Positions 6,293-7,388 of a DNA stretch of 7,388 bases are shown here, piece after piece. This DNA is from Rhodospirillaceae bacterium CCH5-H10 (lineage in GTDB: Bacteria > Pseudomonadota > Alphaproteobacteria > Reyranellales > Reyranellaceae): NCBI GenBank assembly GCA_001557035.1, contig LSKJ01000632.1:1-7388 (forward strand), in the 5' to 3' direction. A program made the translations under genes and the position numbers. Under the pieces are notes generated by a model, which worked only from the letters and a program-made list of their open reading frames with translations, did no database searches and had not been told where the DNA came from. Within the stretch, counting starts at the first letter, position 1; each line of letters begins with the position of its first letter.

Positions 6293-6298
6293 GGAGGA
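6293..6298 (+). promoter_or_regulatory. Ribosome binding site of the 43-residue lipoprotein
   Basis: GGAGGA lies seven bases before ATG 6306, a textbook site. It argues for the short reading of this gene over the in-frame ATG at 6243, which has no such site and would put a charged 21-residue extension in front of the signal peptide. Confidence 0.8.
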
Positions 6299-6305
6299 AT
6301 TTGCC

Positions 6306-6437
6306 ATGTTCCGCAGGGTTCTAGCGTCCCTCGGTCTTCTCGTTCTGGTTCTGACTGCGTGCGATCAGCAGGTTCTGGTTGCCGCTCCGTCCCAGGATCC
6401 GGGCCACTACGAGGTCGTGGGGCTGGTGGCCGAATGA
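6306..6437 (+). CDS. Very small lipoprotein, 43 residues
   Basis: Starting at ATG 6306, the peptide opens with a classical lipoprotein signal: 'MFRR', a hydrophobic core, and the lipobox Leu16-Thr17-Ala18-Cys19. After cleavage and lipidation at Cys19 only about 25 residues remain, ending 'GHYEVVGLVAE'. Residue +2 after the Cys is Asp, which in E. coli retains lipoproteins in the inner membrane; that rule may not hold in alphaproteobacteria. The size recalls entericidin-type small lipoproteins, but the mature part does not look like an entericidin, and I do not recognise the family. It is divergent from the channel gene and convergent with the His-rich membrane protein, with 10 bases between their stop codons. 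The coding call rests on the strong ribosome site and the lipobox; function unknown. Confidence 0.72.
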   Translation: MFRRVLASLGLLVLVLTACDQQVLVAAPSQDPGHYEVVGLVAE

Positions 6438-6460
6438 TCGCGGGGATCTAGCCCCGCGAT
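6437..6460. terminator. Hairpin between convergent stops; probable shared terminator
   Basis: ATCGCGGGG (6437-6445) and CCCCGCGAT (6452-6460) form a perfect nine-base stem with a six-base loop. The left arm begins at the last base of the lipoprotein stop. The loop contains the stop (TAG on the - strand, 6448-6450) of the opposite gene, whose last codons are in the right arm. No T-run follows on either side, so it is not a textbook intrinsic terminator, but its place between two convergent genes suggests it ends or protects both transcripts. Confidence 0.6.
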
Positions 6461-6684
6461 AGCGTCCCCAGGACGCCGATCACCAGTCCCAGGACCAACA
6501 GGCCGACACACGCCATCATCGCGATTTGCGCCCGCCTGAAGTGATGGCGGTGATGGTCCGTCATCTCGCGTTCGTGAATTCGCCGGTTGAAGTGGCCGAA
6601 ATGCCAGAGCGCACCCAGCGCCGCGAAAATGCCGAGCAGCCAGAACGGCGCAAACAGCATCCAGATTTCCACGTCGGTACCCAA
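6448..6684 (-). CDS. Small two-helix membrane protein with a histidine-rich linker
   Basis: With the TTG start at 6682-6684 the protein has 78 residues. There are two membrane helices, about residues 8-29 and 53-75. Between them is a basic, His-rich linker with seven His between residues 28 and 48, including 'DHHRHHFRR' (43-51). Longer readings back to a TTG at 6735 would overlap the end of the secreted-protein gene and add a charged N-terminus without a ribosome site. The chosen TTG has AGGGGGA (6689-6695) four bases upstream. A GTG four codons later is possible. It lies 40 bases after the secreted-protein gene on the same strand, so the two are probably one transcript. I do not recognise the family. 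The His cluster could bind a divalent metal or simply be a positively charged loop; this is not established. The stop lies in the loop of the hairpin 6437-6460. Confidence 0.65.
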   Translation of the reverse strand: MGTDVEIWMLFAPFWLLGIFAALGALWHFGHFNRRIHEREMTDHHRHHFRRAQIAMMACVGLLVLGLVIGVLGTLSRG

Positions 6685-6688
6685 GAGA

Positions 6689-6695
6689 TCCCCCT
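6689..6695 (-). promoter_or_regulatory. Ribosome binding site supporting the TTG start of the His-rich membrane protein
   Basis: AGGGGGA on the - strand lies four bases before TTG 6684-6682. It is the best purine-rich site in front of this gene, and it decides against the upstream TTG at 6735, which lies inside the preceding gene. Confidence 0.5.
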
Positions 6696-6724
6696 GATGT
6701 TGCCTCTCTCTTAGGCCGGATCGG

Positions 6725-7303
6725 CTAGCGGGCAAACCACGGATTGAACGGCGAACGGTGCCAGCGCCGGTCGTCGAACAGGGTCAGGAAGAGCTGTGCG
6801 AACATCTGGCCCAGCCTTGGATCCTCCGGCCCGTTGGCCTGCGTCCACGCCGTGGTCTGCGACAGCGCAAGATCGTTGCGGCAATAGATTCCGAAGACAT
6901 AGACACGTCCCGGCGTGCGCGGCTCGGTCGGCCTCTTGAGGAAGATCTGGCCCGCGCAGACCCGCGCGGCGGTGAGATCGTTCGCGGGGTCGAAAACCAG
7001 CACAAGGCGATAGTCAGGGCGCAGCGGCTCCGGCGGCTGCTGGTAGGTGAAGGTGAGCGCCGGCCGCGGCTTGTTGGCCTGCATGACCGGCAGCATTCGC
7101 TGCTTGGCCTCCTCGACCGGCATCTGCGGAAAGGGATTGCCCGCCACGATCACGCGGAAGAAGCGGCCGTCGGTCGCCGCCCAGAACTCGGAGAAATCGT
7201 ACTCCGGCGCATAGTCGACGCCGCCCACGGTCTGCGCACGGGCACCCTGCAGACCGCCCAGCAGCATCATGGTCACGAGGAGAACACACCGCAGAGCAGC
7301 CAT
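6725..7303 (-). CDS. Secreted (periplasmic) protein of unknown function
   Basis: 192 residues. The first 23 form a clear Sec signal peptide: a short basic start, a core 'VLLVTMMLLGGL' and a cleavage site Ala-Arg-Ala before Gln24. The mature part of about 169 residues has no further membrane segment and begins with a conserved-looking block 'YDFSEFWAATDGRFFRVIVAGNPFP' split around residues 35-59. Its two cysteines (C116 in 'RVCAGQ' and C141 in 'IYCRND') could form a disulfide. An alternating hydrophobic stretch ('YRLVLVFDP', 98-106) suggests a mainly beta fold. The C-terminus is aromatic and basic ('RRWHRSPFNPWFAR'). I do not recognise a named family and see no catalytic motif. ATG 7301-7303 is the first possible start, because an in-frame TAA lies directly before it; no good ribosome site is visible. 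It is the upstream member of a likely two-gene unit with the His-rich membrane protein. Confidence 0.82.
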   Translation of the reverse strand: MAALRCVLLVTMMLLGGLQGARAQTVGGVDYAPEYDFSEFWAATDGRFFRVIVAGNPFPQMPVEEAKQRMLPVMQANKPRPALTFTYQQPPEPLRPDYRLVLVFDPANDLTAARVCAGQIFLKRPTEPRTPGRVYVFGIYCRNDLALSQTTAWTQANGPEDPRLGQMFAQLFLTLFDDRRWHRSPFNPWFAR

Positions 7304-7346
7304 TTATGAGAACTTTTCGCCCGTGGAAGACGTTTGTGTGCCCATC

Positions 7347-7372
7347 GAACGCGACCCTGCGGGATCGCGTTC
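7347..7372. repeat. Strong inverted repeat upstream of the secreted-protein gene
   Basis: GAACGCGA (7347-7354) is exactly complementary to TCGCGTTC (7365-7372), and CCC (7355-7357) pairs with GGG (7361-7363), leaving a TGC loop and one bulged A. The 26 bases form a stable hairpin about 45 bases before the start of the secreted protein. No T-run follows on either strand. It may end a - strand transcript from outside the window, or act as an operator or leader hairpin for the secreted-protein gene. Confidence 0.55.
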
Positions 7373-7388
7373 CGAGCCGCAACTGGAG

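Noticed and set aside
3958..6324. 788-residue open frame on the + strand spanning the monooxygenase and the channel gene
   Set aside because: The two - strand genes beneath it have full family motifs. The + frame is a codon-position shadow that runs across two genes and their intergenic region with no recognisable domain.
6331..6380. Repeated GTTCTGGTT within the lipoprotein gene
   Set aside because: It encodes hydrophobic Val/Leu runs in and just after the signal peptide; it is too short to be meaningful.
6243..6437. 64-residue reading of the lipoprotein from ATG 6243
   Set aside because: It has no ribosome site and adds a charged extension that would spoil the signal peptide. ATG 6306 with GGAGGA is far better.
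6448..6735. 95-residue reading of the His-rich membrane protein from TTG 6735
   Set aside because: It overlaps the end of the secreted-protein gene and adds a charged N-terminus without a Shine-Dalgarno site. TTG 6684 has AGGGGGA upstream.

Overview
The window is a stretch of high-GC DNA, most consistent with an alphaproteobacterium. The base composition, Shine-Dalgarno (SD) sites of the GGAGG type, use of TTG starts, and the mix of an alkyl-polyketide synthase, a Baeyer-Villiger monooxygenase and an N-acyl-D-amino-acid deacylase relative fit a metabolically versatile Rhodospirillales/Hyphomicrobiales/Reyranella-like bacterium. This is inference; no rRNA or other marker gene is present. There are nine protein-coding genes, two of them with starts revised from the longest possible reading. 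No RNA gene, insertion sequence, prophage or CRISPR array was seen.

Layout. (1) Positions 1-312 hold the C-terminal end of a + strand protein that finishes in a cyclic-nucleotide-binding domain. (2) Its stop codon overlaps, tail to tail, the stop of a - strand pair: a type III polyketide synthase (823-1881) followed 10 bases later by an isoprenylcysteine-methyltransferase-like membrane methyltransferase (306-812). Such pairs make alkylpyrones or alkylresorcinols and then O-methylate them, giving lipid-like membrane phenolics. (3) A 122-base divergent region separates this pair from a + strand amidohydrolase of the N-acyl-D-amino-acid deacylase type (2004-3725). (4) A near-perfect 52-base palindrome (3732-3783), made of two head-to-head copies of a REP-like dispersed repeat, sits between the amidohydrolase and a convergent flavin Baeyer-Villiger monooxygenase (3772-5436, -). 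It supplies the monooxygenase's last codons and stop. (5) A six-segment, one-pore cation-channel protein (5506-6189, -) follows, with an unusual selectivity filter. (6) The right end holds three small envelope genes: a 43-residue lipoprotein (6306-6437, +), a two-helix membrane protein with a histidine-rich linker (6448-6684, -) and a secreted protein of unknown function (6725-7303, -).

How they work together. The only convincing functional unit is the polyketide synthase/methyltransferase operon. The amidohydrolase and monooxygenase are probably independent catabolic genes that share a terminator-like palindrome. The secreted protein and the His-rich membrane protein probably form a second small transcription unit. 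Nothing here is a demonstrably new multi-gene system. The best candidates for novelty are the methylated alkyl-polyketide operon, the amidohydrolase subfamily with altered metal ligands, the repeat that became part of a gene end, and the uncharacterised small envelope proteins.
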